Below, piece after piece: positions 12,550 to 24,278 of a DNA stretch of 64,000 bases. Location of the stretch: assembly GCA_021234155.1 (NCBI GenBank), contig JAJEKV010000192.1:1-64000 (forward strand). The letters run 5' to 3'. Under the pieces are notes generated by a model. That model saw only the letters and a program-made list of their open reading frames with translations, made no database searches and was not told the DNA's origin. Positions within the stretch are counted from its first letter, which is position 1. Each line of letters begins with the position of its first letter. Origin of the DNA: Isoetes taiwanensis (lineage: Eukaryota > Streptophyta > Lycopodiopsida > Isoetales > Isoetaceae). The position numbers and the translations under genes were made by a program.

Positions 12550-15480
12550 ACTAAAAAGAAAAGCTTAAATGTTGCTTACCAAACGCAGCTTTCAAAGCCG
12601 GCATTACGCATAAATTCCCATAGGTTTAAGCACCGACATTGTTTGTAGGTCCGAATGGAAAATGATGACCTCCCGCTAGCGTGATAAGGTGACTTCCTTC
12701 AGCCTTCCAAAAGAGTGGACTTGCACGGCGGAAAGCCTCCTCGCCAAAAGCGCTGGCCTTAATTTTGAAACCATAGGGAATATCCGAATGCATAATGTAA
12801 AGTTCTCGCTTCTCCAAAAGTGTCCCCAGCCCGCAAATACCCACCCCTCAACAACTCAGACATGCAAATTCCCCGACCAAACGCTTGTAAATCTTTCATA
12901 AGAAGTGTCAAAGCCGCTAGTGGCTTAACCTCCTTTCCCCGCTCGATTGCCTTAAGTCTCTTCTTCCTTGGCCCCACGAACCAGTGTTTAAAAAATCCAA
13001 ATGGAGCCCTTTTTCTTGTTCTCAGAAGAATATTGTGAGAAAAAGGCACAAACACGTAACATATTTTTAGCAAAACTTACCCAAACCACTAAAGTTAATA
13101 GCGTTTCTAATGATACTATCGCTGGTACAACTTGGGTAGAGAAAGCTTGCACTCCTCCCAAATTCCCCTCTAGGTTTAGCCGCCTCATTAACTCGGCCCG
13201 GCAGTGACAATGTCTTTCCGACCGCAAAGAGAAACATGTTGTAAGACCGTAAAATGTAGAAGAAACACCCAATTGCAAATGTGGCTTACGCCCTTAGCTT
13301 CCTTTGGCCATTTCGCCTAATGTAAATTCCTTTGGCCACGACTTTTTCCAAAAGGCTTAACAAAAATTTCTTTTTTTTTTTAGACCTCAGAATCGCGTTC
13401 CTGTGGTACAATGCTCATATTTTTCTGCTTTGATTCTCCACCCTTTTTGGTTTTTTTCTTCATGAGTCGGGTTTGCTCTTTAAGCTCACCATCTTCAACA
13501 TACAAAAAAATTTTTCTTGAAGATCCCACACCCAGTAAATGGACAAACGCCATTAGTTTAGTGTTGCTTAGCGAAGAGAATATGTTGCACGCTTCATCGC
13601 CTAAATGCGCAGGTGTGTAGTCACGGGTATAAATTTATACCGCCCCCGACACTAAGATAAATTTATATCAAGACTTAGGCACTGTGATAAATTTATACCG
13701 TGACCGATAAATTATACCGCGGTGATAAATTTATACCGCGTCCCTACCACCGCATATAAATTTAAACCGGCCCCTAGTCGCAGATAATTTATACCGCCAC
13801 GGTATAAATTTATACCGCGCCAAGGCACTTGTAACCACGCCAAAACATACTACAAAACATAGAAAGAAGAGCATTTACTTACTTGACCATCTCTCAATGC
13901 CACCGGAAAGTAGTTATCGTATTGCTTTTACCGCCATAATGGGCTTTTATCGAAGTCATAGCCGAGGCAAAGACTCATCACACAAAGCTTCTCAAGCTCC
14001 CCGGCAGCCTTTGTTCTTTTGCTTTTTAAAATCCCTCTCCATGCATTTGTTTAAATTCCACGACTCACTTCTGCATGAAACGGATCTTGTCTATTAAACT
14101 CATTTTTAATCAAGTCATTGTCGGATTATGACTCACTGCAATGACTTTTGCTTCTTCATCTATTACACCAACGATATATGTGCTTCAACGCTTCTTCCAC
14201 ACTTCGCTACGGCTTTCCTCTTTTTGCTAGTTCTTTCCTTGCCTTGTAACTATGTGTGCCTCCAAGAACGAGTATGTGTAATCTTCAAGTCACCTTCTTT
14301 GTAATCTTTTAGTTGGTTGCACCGACTCGGCCCACCATAACAACTAGTGGCTTACAAATGGGCATGAGGATTCCTTCTCATTCTTTGTTTCAAGATAGCC
14401 ACATGTGCCGCATACAAAATTTTCGACCAGAGCACTCGACCCCATCTTCATTTTTAGGTGGCCTCTTAATGGTGCTCAATGTCAAAGAAATAGTTTGTTT
14501 TAGCAAATTTAGTGTCATTCACCCGCTTTGAGAATAGCACTTGATTTATCTCATGGCTTCACAAAATATCTGCTCCAGAGCCTTCTCAAGAGCTTCGCTG
14601 ACTCCTCTATAGTCAAAGACTTTGTGCCTCTAGATTTCTTTTTTGTAGGAGCCCTGTATCTACTACTGGGAATGCTTCCTACCCTTTCCCTTTGTTACCA
14701 CCGGTTCCTCTTCCTCTTCTTCTTCTACTTCCTCGTCCTTCTTCAAGCTCTCTTCAGGAGTGGGGTACCACGCACCTTTGACCAACTTTTGTTTCTTCAA
14801 GAAGCACCACCGACATCAAAATGTCCACTATATCCCGTAATGCAGGGTTAAGTTAGGAGGATGATCAGATAAATTTATAATGTAAAGACACTAAACAATA
14901 CTTACATAGCCACTTTGTAATTGTCACCACATAGTCATGCACGCCTTTTGGGTTTGCACATGCTTATTCAAGCATTTTACTTTCAAGAACGAGAAGACTT
15001 CCCCTTTGTCATGCATGCACTTCATTAAAAGTTCATCATCGACTTCAGAGCAACAAGGTTGACAATTTCACGGGCAGGTAATAATCGCCGACTTGTACTT
15101 GCCCTTTCCCGCTTGATGACACAAGTAAAGGTACGCCTGGGTTTGCTTTCTCTTATACTGCGTGGACGCATTAACGCCCGGTCTTTTCAGGCCAGATGTT
15201 CTGGGGTTCTATTGGTGCAGCCTTTGATGACCGGGCCCTTTGTACAAACCTGATCTTGGGGCTGGAAAAAAGCGTGAAAGAAGGCCATTTTTATGCAAGA
15301 AACAGAGCCTTTTTCGACCTTTTGTAACATAAAAAAAAGAAAAATAGAGGCTTAAAAGAGCACAAAATCTACACTAAACCGCCACTTAATTTGTGTTATT
15401 TAAGCTTAAAACGCAAGAATATTACTAAAATATTAAGGTTCGCGACACTTTTTAAGCACTAGACACCAAGATTCCGTAAT
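12550..15480. other. DNA between the palindromic box clusters
   Basis: Apart from cluster 2 and the single box at 14867, this stretch shows only short open frames of 60-107 codons on both strands. None has a recognisable domain. Base composition is close to even, and codon-like structure is not sustained. A decayed transposon body that once carried the box clusters as subterminal repeats is possible but not demonstrated. Confidence 0.3.
13626..13818. repeat. Palindromic box cluster 2 (8 boxes)
   Basis: Eight copies of the ATAAATTTATACC box span about 190 bp. The first and last are perfect GGTATAAATTTATACC palindromes. Two copies lack one T in the centre, and one has TTTAAACC. The spacers are GC-rich, of the CCGCCCCCGAC type, and the box is usually followed by G. 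Confidence 0.9.
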
Positions 15481-15490
15481 GGTTCCGATC

Positions 15491-15818
15491 GGATAAATTT
15501 ATACCGCCGAGCACGAAGCGTATAAATTTATACCGAACTGGTAATACGCCGGGTGATAAATTTATACCGCAGTGCTCGAAAGCGTATAAATTTATACCGC
15601 TCCCGCAACACGCCGGTATAAATTTATACCGCTAGGTACCGAAATGTATAAATTTATACCGCCGGTATTCGAAAGCAGATATATATTTATACCGATCCAG
15701 AACATTATGTGATAAATTTATACCGATCGGTTCGAAACCAGATAAATTTATACCGCCGTGTTCTGAGCTGTATAAATTTATACCAATCCAGAACCATATT
15801 CCAGATAAATTTATACCG
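15491..15818. repeat. Palindromic box cluster 3 (11 boxes)
   Basis: There are eleven copies of ATAAATTTATACCG separated by 15-20-nt spacers. The spacers fall into two types: type A contains CGAAAGC-like sequence, and type B contains AACACGCC or CCAGAACAT-like sequence. In the first half they alternate A-B-A-B, suggesting that the amplified unit was a dimer of about 66 bp. The box is better conserved than the spacers. Confidence 0.9.
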
Positions 15819-16089
15819 TAATGCTTTACACTCTAGCAGATTAAAACAAAAGAGAAACTAGAACAAGACGTAGTAGACTTACGTGGCCATGACAAAGATA
15901 GACGCTGCAGATAGACGCTCCGGAGAGCAAATAAGGGGGGGTATATAAGCCGCACCGCGAGCTTCTCTCGACCGGGAAGCCATGCGATATAGAAAATAGG
16001 GTGGCCGGCACCGGGCTTAAGTACCTCGCTAAGTGCCGCCATATAGCGCTTCCATAAAGTTTTCAATACAAGTGTCCGTGGAGTTTTCG

Positions 16090-16224
16090 TGATAAATTTA
16101 TACCGCTTTCGTTTTATGTTGTTCTCCTCAGATAAATTTATACCATCTCAGATAAATTTATACACCGGCCGCTTTTTTTTTTTTCCCCAGATAAATTTAT
16201 ACCAACTCAGATAAATTTATACCG
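16090..16224. repeat. Palindromic box cluster 4 (5 boxes)
   Basis: Five copies of GATAAATTTATAC, mostly preceded by CTCA or CCCA, lie in about 135 bp. A T run and a CCCC stretch interrupt them. The right-hand flank then becomes unrelated C-rich sequence. Confidence 0.85.
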
Positions 16225-16239
16225 TATGGCTCGAGAGAA

Positions 16240-17330
16240 AAGAACCGCAGAGCCTCCAACTCCCCGCTCGCAGTGCTTCCTCCCCGCAATGGCTTTCACA
16301 CCTCCTCAACGCACACCGTGAAGTAGCCAAGAATATTCTACATCCGACATTCCAACACCCACTGCTGAGTTTACTCCAAAGAAGACCACCCTCGGCTTCC
16401 ACCACCAGCCAATTTACTCCACCACACCCCTCGCCCCCTAACGCCGCCCCCCCCAATGCGCTTTTTTTACTCCCACCTCAGCTAGAGAGGTCGACTACCT
16501 CCTCCACTTCATTTTAGTACGCCGCCCATAGTCCACTCAGAGGCTCCCACACGGAGGCAAATCACACCAACTCCATCCATTTCGCTAAATGGTACTACAA
16601 CAAGTGGGAGCAACAACACACGCAACTCCCCGTGGTTCTACGACACTTCAGAGCTGGTCAACTACGCCACCAAATTTTGATTACTTTTTTTCCCCCAGAG
16701 AGGGAAAGCACCTCCCCCGTGACTTTTGCCCACATCAAACCTCTCTCAAGATCTACAAGTACACCTCATGTTGATCTCTCATTTAAGAAACACCTCATGT
16801 TGATGTCTCGCATTTAGGACCTACCAAAGCCACAAGACTCCATGTTCAATTCAAAGCCCCCCGCAAGTAAAAATCTTAAGTTTAACTTACACAAGAGAGC
16901 ATGTACAACCGCTAGAAGAAAGAAACTCATGGATCTAGGCTCACTTAAGGCAACACATACAAAGCAATCGTTGTTCTCAACGTTGTTTGCTTAAGATTGA
17001 CTAAAGGAATTGAGGTTGCTTCGTGATAGTTACAGCTCAATGACTCTCTAGACCAAAGGGGCTACTTAGCCTTCAATATTAGGCCGATGATGGTGAGAAG
17101 TTTACTTACACAAACCGGTGGCCACACCTGGCCTCAAAACGGCCTTCAAATTGATTCATGCTTTAGGCAAAGGACGAATTTGACCGGCCAAGAAAAGGCT
17201 TGACAAGAATCCGTGCATCAATGACTACCGCCATTCAGAGGCATAACCAGAATTCATGCCCTTCAATGTGTTTCCGGATGGAAGGTTTCTTTAAGGAGTC
17301 TTGTGAGAAACTCCCTAACAGCCCTATGTA
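16240..17330. other. Unassigned DNA upstream of the DUF7869-like relic
   Basis: 16240-16900 is C-rich with short proline/serine/threonine-type open frames. 16900-17330 could include the decayed upstream part of the protein relic that follows, but no motif is clear enough to claim it. Confidence 0.3.
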
Positions 17331-17339
17331 CCACTTTGA

Positions 17340-19200
17340 GTGACAATTTCACCAAACAAGAAGTCTACGATAATTATAAGGAGATGTGTGTTGAGGTCGG
17401 AGAACGCTTTGTCTCCGCTACTCTTACTTTACCGCGGCTCGAAAAAAGAGTTTTCGCGGTCCATTCCTAGAAAGCATAGGATGTCTGCTTGTGCTACATG
17501 CTCAATTAAAAGCTCGAGACAAAATGCAAGGACACTTCACACTAAAAGTAAGCTTCCGTGACGCAGTTCTTGCCTAGTTCTACTTAAAAGTAGGTTCTTT
17601 CCTAAACATATTTTCCTTTCGATGCATTGAAGGAGAAACCTAACAAGCACGTGAGAACAACAATCTTTGGAAAGGAGAAAATTGACAAAACATAGGAAGA
17701 AAGCACTCGAACAACCACTCAACTACATATCGCTTGTTATTGATGGAATGGACCGTAAGAAGACCACCCTACCACATTTTGTCAATGTGCCTAAGGATGT
17801 CAGAAGAAGATTTCATACATCCGCATGTTGTTGGTGCTATGGTATTTAATGGAAAACTATCTTGCAAGGCATTTTTGAATTATCCAAACATTCATGCTGA
17901 TCCAAATCTCACTATCACAATATTGAATAAGCTTCTTTCCAATCTAGAACATATACCACGGCTCAGATTCTCAAACTAGATAACACGACAAGGGAAAATA
18001 AGAATCAGCGTTGTTTGCTTATCGTATGTTAGTAGAGAAACAAATCTTCAAGAAGGTGAAGATTGGTTTCCTTTGTTGGTCATACACACGACCAAATTGA
18101 TCGATGTTCAAGAGGGTTCTCTAAACGCCTTGCTCGAAAAAGCTCTAAGCCCCGCCAAACATGATTGAGGTCATCCAAGATTCCTACAATCCTCGCCCGT
18201 ACATCGAAGTTATTGGAAGAAACTTATGATTTCAAGGAATGGATTTTTCTGAGAGATCAACTAGGTCACCGTGGTTATTGAGCCCTTGAGAAACATTACA
18301 TTTCAAAGATCGATCAAAATTTCACTTGTAGATGGCAAGGCCATCTTACAAGGAAAGAAATATGCCACATCCTTTGGCAAGCAAAATTCGCAGTGTATTC
18401 AATTCATTCAAGAACATCCCCAATACTAGTTCCATGCTCTTCAAGCAGAGCAAATGCCTCTAAAAAGCTTGAAAGAAATCACAAAGAGTAAAAAAGGAGG
18501 GAAGAGCATTTGACTCAAATAAATCATTGGATTGTATTGAGACAAGTATTCAAATTCGCCTAACCACTTTGGGAGGCAGATGCTTTATGGTGGCCTCAAT
18601 TTTTTTCTCAAGAACGCGACATGTTGCAAGCTTCATTACAAGGTCGAAGACCAGCTACATTCAACCGCCATCTAGGCAAACCCTCCCCCCGTGCAAGTTG
18701 AGAATCAAGAGGAACATGTAGAGATATTGGCTAGCTCGATGAAGATGACAGAGTCATGTACACCGCCCTAGACGACAAAGACAACAAGTTGCTCGAGTAT
18801 CGGGTTCAGTCTCGTAGATTCGTAAAGGAATGCTCATAGCTGTCCCCAATGGATAATGATGAACTGGGAGGCCATTCTCGCTAGCTAAAGTACCGAGGTA
18901 ACAAGAGAGGATGGAATTCCCACTCAATTAAAAGTGCACCGGATGAGAACGATCACGCCAATGCTTTCAAAGGGAGTTATACTTTGGAGATGGTAAAAAC
19001 AGAGTGGGAAAGAGAGCTAAGTCCAAAGCAAGCACCGCCGTCATAGATCTAACTCAAGTAAAGGTTCTTGCATATGACTTTGTTCGACCGCCGCTAATAA
19101 GTTACGATGGTCACTCAAACTTTAATAAGGTCGGCATGTGGATTAGACAAACAAGCCAAAAAGGTGGCCAAAAAAAGATGATGATGAAGACTCACTTGTA
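17340..19200 (+). pseudogene. Frameshifted DUF7869-like protein relic
   Basis: Conserved blocks appear in order but in shifting frames. They are a cysteine pair block (MSACATCS, about 17490), VIDGMDRKKTTLPHF (about 17735), HVVGAMVFNGK (17820), NLTITILNKLLSN (17910), LKLDNTTRENKNQ (about 17970), VKIGFL (18055), VGHTHDQID (about 18075), GKAILQGKKYATS (18330), and a tail resembling VIDLTQVKVLAYDF (19040). From family knowledge, the set 'IDGMD ... LDNTxRENKN ... VGHTHxxID' is typical of the widespread, poorly characterised DUF7869 proteins, often found in repetitive copies. At least five frame changes and several stops show the copy is dead. A transposase-like role for its aspartate-rich core is my inference only. 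Confidence 0.65.
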
Positions 19201-20570
19201 GACAAGGAGGAAGAAGATCGCTCGAGTACATCCAAAGGCAAGAGTGAAGCCGAGGATGAAGGCTCGAAAGATCGTGGAATAAATGAGTCGAGGATGAGAT
19301 GCATCCCCGATCTTGTCGCAAAATATAAGTTTGTCCGATGACTCCAACATGTAAAGAAATAGAAAGTGCAGTGATGATTGTCTGTCAAAATATCCTATAT
19401 TTTTGACAATTTTGTTCATAATTTTGTACAATTTTCACAACCTTGAATATATCACTTTTTGTCACTCTACTACCCCTTTGCTATTTTTTTTATTGCCCCT
19501 TTTTTGCTACACTTTATAAAAGTAACTATTTTTGTTCTAGTTTAGAGGATGAAAATTGCTATTTAAAATTTTTGCACGAAAGTTATGTTCAATCAACCCC
19601 TCAAAAATGGTACCTAAATTACTTAAATTGTCACACCTGTCACAAAAAAAATCTTAAAATGGACTTTTTAGGAATTTTAGGAATCTTTCAAAGATTCCTT
19701 TTGAAGTGCGCTTCCAAAGAAAAGTAAGTGCGCTTCATTTTAAACTTTGTTTAGCAAGAATTGTCTATGATTGTCTCAAGAATGGCTCGGGCCTGTTTAT
19801 GCCATGGTCCACGCAGCACATCGTGCCCAAATCCCGGGAAATGCATTGCCGTGAAAATTTTTGCCGCATGTGATCTCCTCCGGCCCTCTTCTTCCCTTTT
19901 CGCCCCCTCCTCGCATTTCATATCCAAGCCCTCCCAAAACACCATAGCCATTCTATTTCCACACCCTTTTTACACTCAATATTATTGCCAATTTAATTCA
20001 TCTCCTTCCGTGAGCACATTAAATCATGTGATCAGCCCGCCACACAACAAAAAAAATGGATCGCTTGATTGTTTCACAAAGGCGTAAACGGATACGTAAG
20101 ACTAAGATTTTGACAAAGAATGATGGGAATTTCATTCTCCTGCTGTACATGCAAATGGTGTAAATGAGAAATTGGTTTACAGAATGATGTGTGAAGGAAT
20201 GTATGGTTAGTCTTTGTGTGGGTATAATGTGTGTGAAAATGGGGGGTTGTTTTTTGGAAGAAAAAAAATGGGAGGAAATGTCAACCTGTGACGAGGACGA
20301 GGCGACCAATATACCAACCCGATAGCATAGCCATGGTATGCGTAATCAGAAGGCCTCGCTTTCTGCGCTTACCTATGACGACACAAATGGTGGGCGTGCC
20401 CTTACACAGTGGCATGACCCCCCTTCTGCCCCCCTTACCAATACACCCCCAATTTCACTAGTTAGATTGCCACAAAAAAATATATATACATCCACATAAA
20501 AGGAAAATAGAAAATGGAAAATAGAAACCAGAAAAGAGAATAACAAAATTATTGGTTTGCATTGAAATAA
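19200..20570. other. Unassigned intergenic DNA
   Basis: No gene is recognised. Open frames such as 19761-20087 are short, lack family resemblance and overlap open frames on the other strand. Confidence 0.3.
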
Positions 20571-20574
20571 TATA

Positions 20575-20950
20575 ACACCCCTTATTCAGAACTCGAGGCG
20601 GCTCTGGCTCTGGCTCTGCACCATCATGTCATTACCTGTAGAATCCCATCAGCTGTTGCCCTAACCGTGAAGACCTACTCTTGGACTCCGTCACCCAAAA
20701 AGAATATAATTGCAAATCAAAAGGGAAATAGGAAACATAAATTAGTGGTTTGGAGTGATATTATATAACACTTGCTATGGCGAACTCGAGGCTTGTGTTT
20801 TGCATCTCACCACCATCATGTCATTGTAATAGGTCTGCCCCATGCCCTCATTGTAATAGGTTTGCCCCATGCCCTCAAAAACCTGTGGAATCCAGTTAGG
20901 TGTGAATGTGTGAATGTTTTTATTTGAAATTGCCTGATCCGTGAGTATCT
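20575..20950 (-). repeat. Diverged segmental duplication with a 27-bp tandem repeat
   Basis: On the minus strand, two segments (about 20580-20660 and 20770-20895) share 'GGGATTC(T/C)ACAGGT', 'AATGACATGATGGTG' and 'CCTCGAGTTC'. The second copy contains a 27-bp tandem duplication (20823-20849 and 20850-20876) that is in frame and encodes EGMGQTYYN twice, followed by NDMMV. The shared stretch starts just after a CACAG or TACAG that could be a splice acceptor, so both may derive from the 3' exon of a gene. I do not recognise the protein. Confidence 0.55.
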
Positions 20951-21017
20951 CAACAAAATGCAGGTTCAAATTCCACATGTTCTAGCATATATAGACGAGT
21001 TGGGGAAGAGAAACGTT

Positions 21018-21039
21018 CGCGGCGGCCTTGGCCGCCGCG
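21018..21039. other. GC-rich 10-bp inverted repeat
   Basis: CGCGGCGGCC and GGCCGCCGCG are exact reverse complements separated by TT, in otherwise AT-rich DNA. No adjacent gene or mobile-element end is identified. Confidence 0.7.
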
Positions 21040-21439
21040 ATAAGTTTCTTGTAAACAATAAACAACCTTCACTATAACCATGAACCATAAAAAACGTCTT
21101 AATGTACACTCTTTTGGCCCACTTACATTTCTTCCTTCCATCCTTCCATTTGCATCATGAAACTTGAAGAAACATTAATGATAGACAAACAACCACCCAC
21201 CCCACTATTCTCACACATTATTATAGATAGAACAAATATACTTAATAAACCATGAACTCTTCTCAATGGTCTCTTACCTGTGCATCAACCCAATGGTGCT
21301 TGAATTCCATGGATAAATTTCATATAAAACTTATCGCAGCCCTTCCCACATCGACATGCAACAATCGTAACTAACACATCAACATGCAACAATTGTAACT
21401 ACCACATCAACATGCAACAACTATCATTCATTCTAATGC

Positions 21440-21680
21440 ACAAATTCTTACAATCTTCATAAAATCTAAGAAAATCTTACAAAATCTAAAAGAATGTAAG
21501 CGAACGTAAAGGTATCTCATAAAATTTAAGAGAATCTAAGTCAGTCTATGGGAATATACATAATATCTTGGAGAACCTAAGGGAATTCGGGGAAGCCTTC
21601 ATGGAATCTTGCTAAGTCTCATAAAATCACATAGAATCTTGGAGAATCTAGAGGCTTCTTGGGATAATTTTTGGAAATAT
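21440..21680. repeat. Degenerate AATCTAAG / ATAAAATCT repeats
   Basis: The strings ATAAAATCTAAG, AGAATCTAAG, GAATCTTGG and their variants recur about every 15-25 bp across 240 bp. This is a decayed short-unit array with no coding content. Confidence 0.55.
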
Positions 21681-23110
21681 AGGGTAATTCTACCCTATAT
21701 GTCCAAATGCATCCTACTACAACAACACCTCAACACCTAAGCAGAACTTAGTAATGCAAATGCGAACCATCACCTTCACAAAATGTGAATGTTTTAAAAT
21801 AGCAATTTCGATTCAAACACTCTATTGTCTACAACTACAACTTAAGCCACTTCACTCTCCGGCCATGGAGGGCAACCCTCCGTGCGCAAAACCTTGTTTA
21901 GATAAGAAGATAAACCCATTTTCCAAAATTAGGACAAACTTCCCAGAAGATTTTAAGGGATGACAGATTTCCTATTTATATTCCATTGCAGTATTACTTG
22001 CTTATCAGCCACTCGCCTTCCTCCCCATTTGTCGCCTTGCTTCATTTCCCTTTCTAATAGTCTTTATTCCCTTGCTTTGTTGTTTTGCATGAGGCATATC
22101 AAAGATATCAAAGGTGGAAAATGCTTACAATGGTATCAAGCAAACTTCCATATACATAGCATATTACGCTGTTTTCTTACATATTCTTTATCCACGACTT
22201 ACTCGAAAATTTTCGCAGATCTCATACTATCAAGTAGATTCCATAAACTGTTTCACGACATAATCTTCAACATAAACACACAAATCATTGCTTTAGTGTT
22301 CTTGGATGCATAGCATAGCTTTTGTTCTCACATCGGTCTACTTTAATAATCATCTCCTTTCGCAAAATTTATTCTAAGGCCCTGTAACCAATAACCAATG
22401 AGACTTTATGATGAATGATGGAGCACCACTTCACAATCATCATTTTCTGCCCCACTTATTTTTATTTGGGGATGTTTAGGGGGGGGGGGACACTAATCCA
22501 CACCCAGCACCCTACATTTGATTGTCAAAGGACCAACATTTATTGCATTAGTTTCGTTTTCTCATTGGTCTAGCAATGAAAATATTGTAGTTTTTCTTAC
22601 CAAAAATAAAACAAAAGTTGGTGTTATTGCTACGTAACTTGTTCCTCCTATGTTTGAATGTCTATTTGGCCCAGCCTTTGATTGTTATTTTGAAACATTT
22701 TTAGATTCTTAGATTAAGCATCAAAATGATGACAAGATTTCTTATTATGTGTCCCCCGTCCCCGTCCCCCCAAAAAAAAAAAAAAACTTCATACTTCACT
22801 TTAAAGGTGTTAACAGGTCCATTTGCAGAAAGATCAGTCATATCTCAACTCATAAATGAATCTAAGGTTAGAAGCTCGTGATATATGTGGGCTCTCGCCA
22901 CGAGGAGAGTCCTTAGCTCGACTGTGTCGCCTATTTTTGAAATACAAGCTGGAGATGTGTTTACTCAAATTCTACCGATGTAATTCTTACGATGCAGTCT
23001 TAAAAATAATTATGGACTATGGTAAATTCCTCCACTATTCTATTTTATTTTTCTGTCAATGCTACCAAGCTGAAAATGAAAATTGTAAACTTCCTGCTAA
23101 AATTTCTCCT
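21680..23110. other. Unassigned intergenic DNA
   Basis: No gene is recognised. It contains G and A homopolymer runs near 22480 and 22770. Open frames of 69-117 codons at 21754-22313 show no domain. Confidence 0.3.
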
Positions 23111-23114
23111 CAGT

Positions 23115-23270
23115 ATTTTTTGTGTATACCATCTTTGCATTTTCGTATATATGGGACACATTAAAAAAGAAAATTGTATAACCATGGCATGCACTTTTTG
23201 TGTACACCATCTTTGTATTTTTGTGTATATGGGACACATTAAAAAAGAAAATTGTATAACCATGGCATGC
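23115..23270. repeat. 78-bp tandem duplication
   Basis: Two head-to-tail copies lie at 23115-23192 and 23193-23270. They share TGTGTA(T/C)ACCATCTTTG, ATATGGGACACATT and AACCATGGCATGC with only a few differences. The pair lies about 350 bp downstream of the last codon of the MSL gene tail. Confidence 0.9.
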
Positions 23271-23624
23271 TGGCCCAGATTGCTTTTTGGCAAACAGTTG
23301 AATTCTTAGAATAGACATACAAATATTAGTAGTGCACAATGGTTGTTTGCTTGGATTGCACTCTTCACTCTGTAAGTGAAACAGGCATATAGTTGTGTAC
23401 TTAAAGGCTAAATAACTATTATTATTCCCTTAAATAAATATAATCAGATAACATGTTTCTGAAGTTCCAAGGCAAAATAGGAGAGCCTGTAAAATGCATG
23501 TGTCATCGTATTTGCCTTAGCCAAGATACACAGCAAATGTACCAAAATAAGCCCACAAATATAGCATGTATTGATTGGGGCCAAAAAAAATACAAATGAA
23601 TGGAATATACAATTCAAAAAGCTT

Positions 23625-24278
23625 CTATCGTTCTTCGATTACAGCAGGTGTTGATTGCTGTGGCTTTTCATGTCTTTCTTTACTGGAATTCCCATTTTTC
23701 AAAATTATACGTTCCTTTTGCTCTACCTCGTCATCAAGCGGCAAAGTTCTCTTTGGTCCATCTAAGGCAACCCCAAGAACTAGATTCTCCTCCAGAAATT
23801 GGGAATTTCTGGAAACGTTGTCTTGTTTTTGTGTAGGAGATGGTCCCTGTTGTCTCCATGGATCATCATCATCATCAGATCCCTTGCTTTCCTTTCTTGT
23901 AGTGTCCTCAATGACTGCAGTATTGTTATTGACTTTTAACCTCACTTTCTCATCTTCAGGTGTTTCTTCAGCTGGCTTTACTTTTTATTGTCAACAGCCT
24001 TGTCCAGGCCCATCAGCTCTTTGCTGGCTATTAGTAATAGAAACTTTCTCTAATTCTGCAATTTCTCTATCAGTGTTTTCTATCACAATCTCAGAAGCTT
24101 TACCAGAAGGTTTTGCAATGTCTGCATGATTTCCTGACCCAATAGGGCCCTCCGAAATTTTAGCAGGAGGCTTCTCAAAAGCCGCACCTAATAAACTGAT
24201 GTCCTTAGAATTTAAGCCCATTGAGTCAAGACCTTCTAATTGAGGCTTCTGCTGGCTTATATCTGCTATTGATTCTTT
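23625..24278 (-). other. Conserved C-terminal tail of the MSL gene beyond in-frame stops
   Basis: The reading frame of the last core exon continues after the TGA at 24279-24281 for 218 codons. It is broken only by a TGA at 23991-23993 and a TAA at 23985-23987, and it ends at TAG (23625-23627). The distal part contains [20 protein letters not shown], which matches a signature I know from the extreme C-terminus of plant MSL2/MSL3. The region is otherwise rich in S, E, K and D, as is usual for this soluble tail. No intron of plausible plant length would remove the stops while keeping the frame. All three stops are one C-to-T change from arginine (CGA) or glutamine (CAA) codons. Confidence 0.8.

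Noticed and set aside
15491-15818. CRISPR-like look: short palindromic repeats with 15-20-nt spacers
   Set aside because: Repeats vary, spacers are related to one another and partly alternate between two types, no cas genes exist, and the context is a plant nuclear genome. It is an interspersed or tandem palindrome array.
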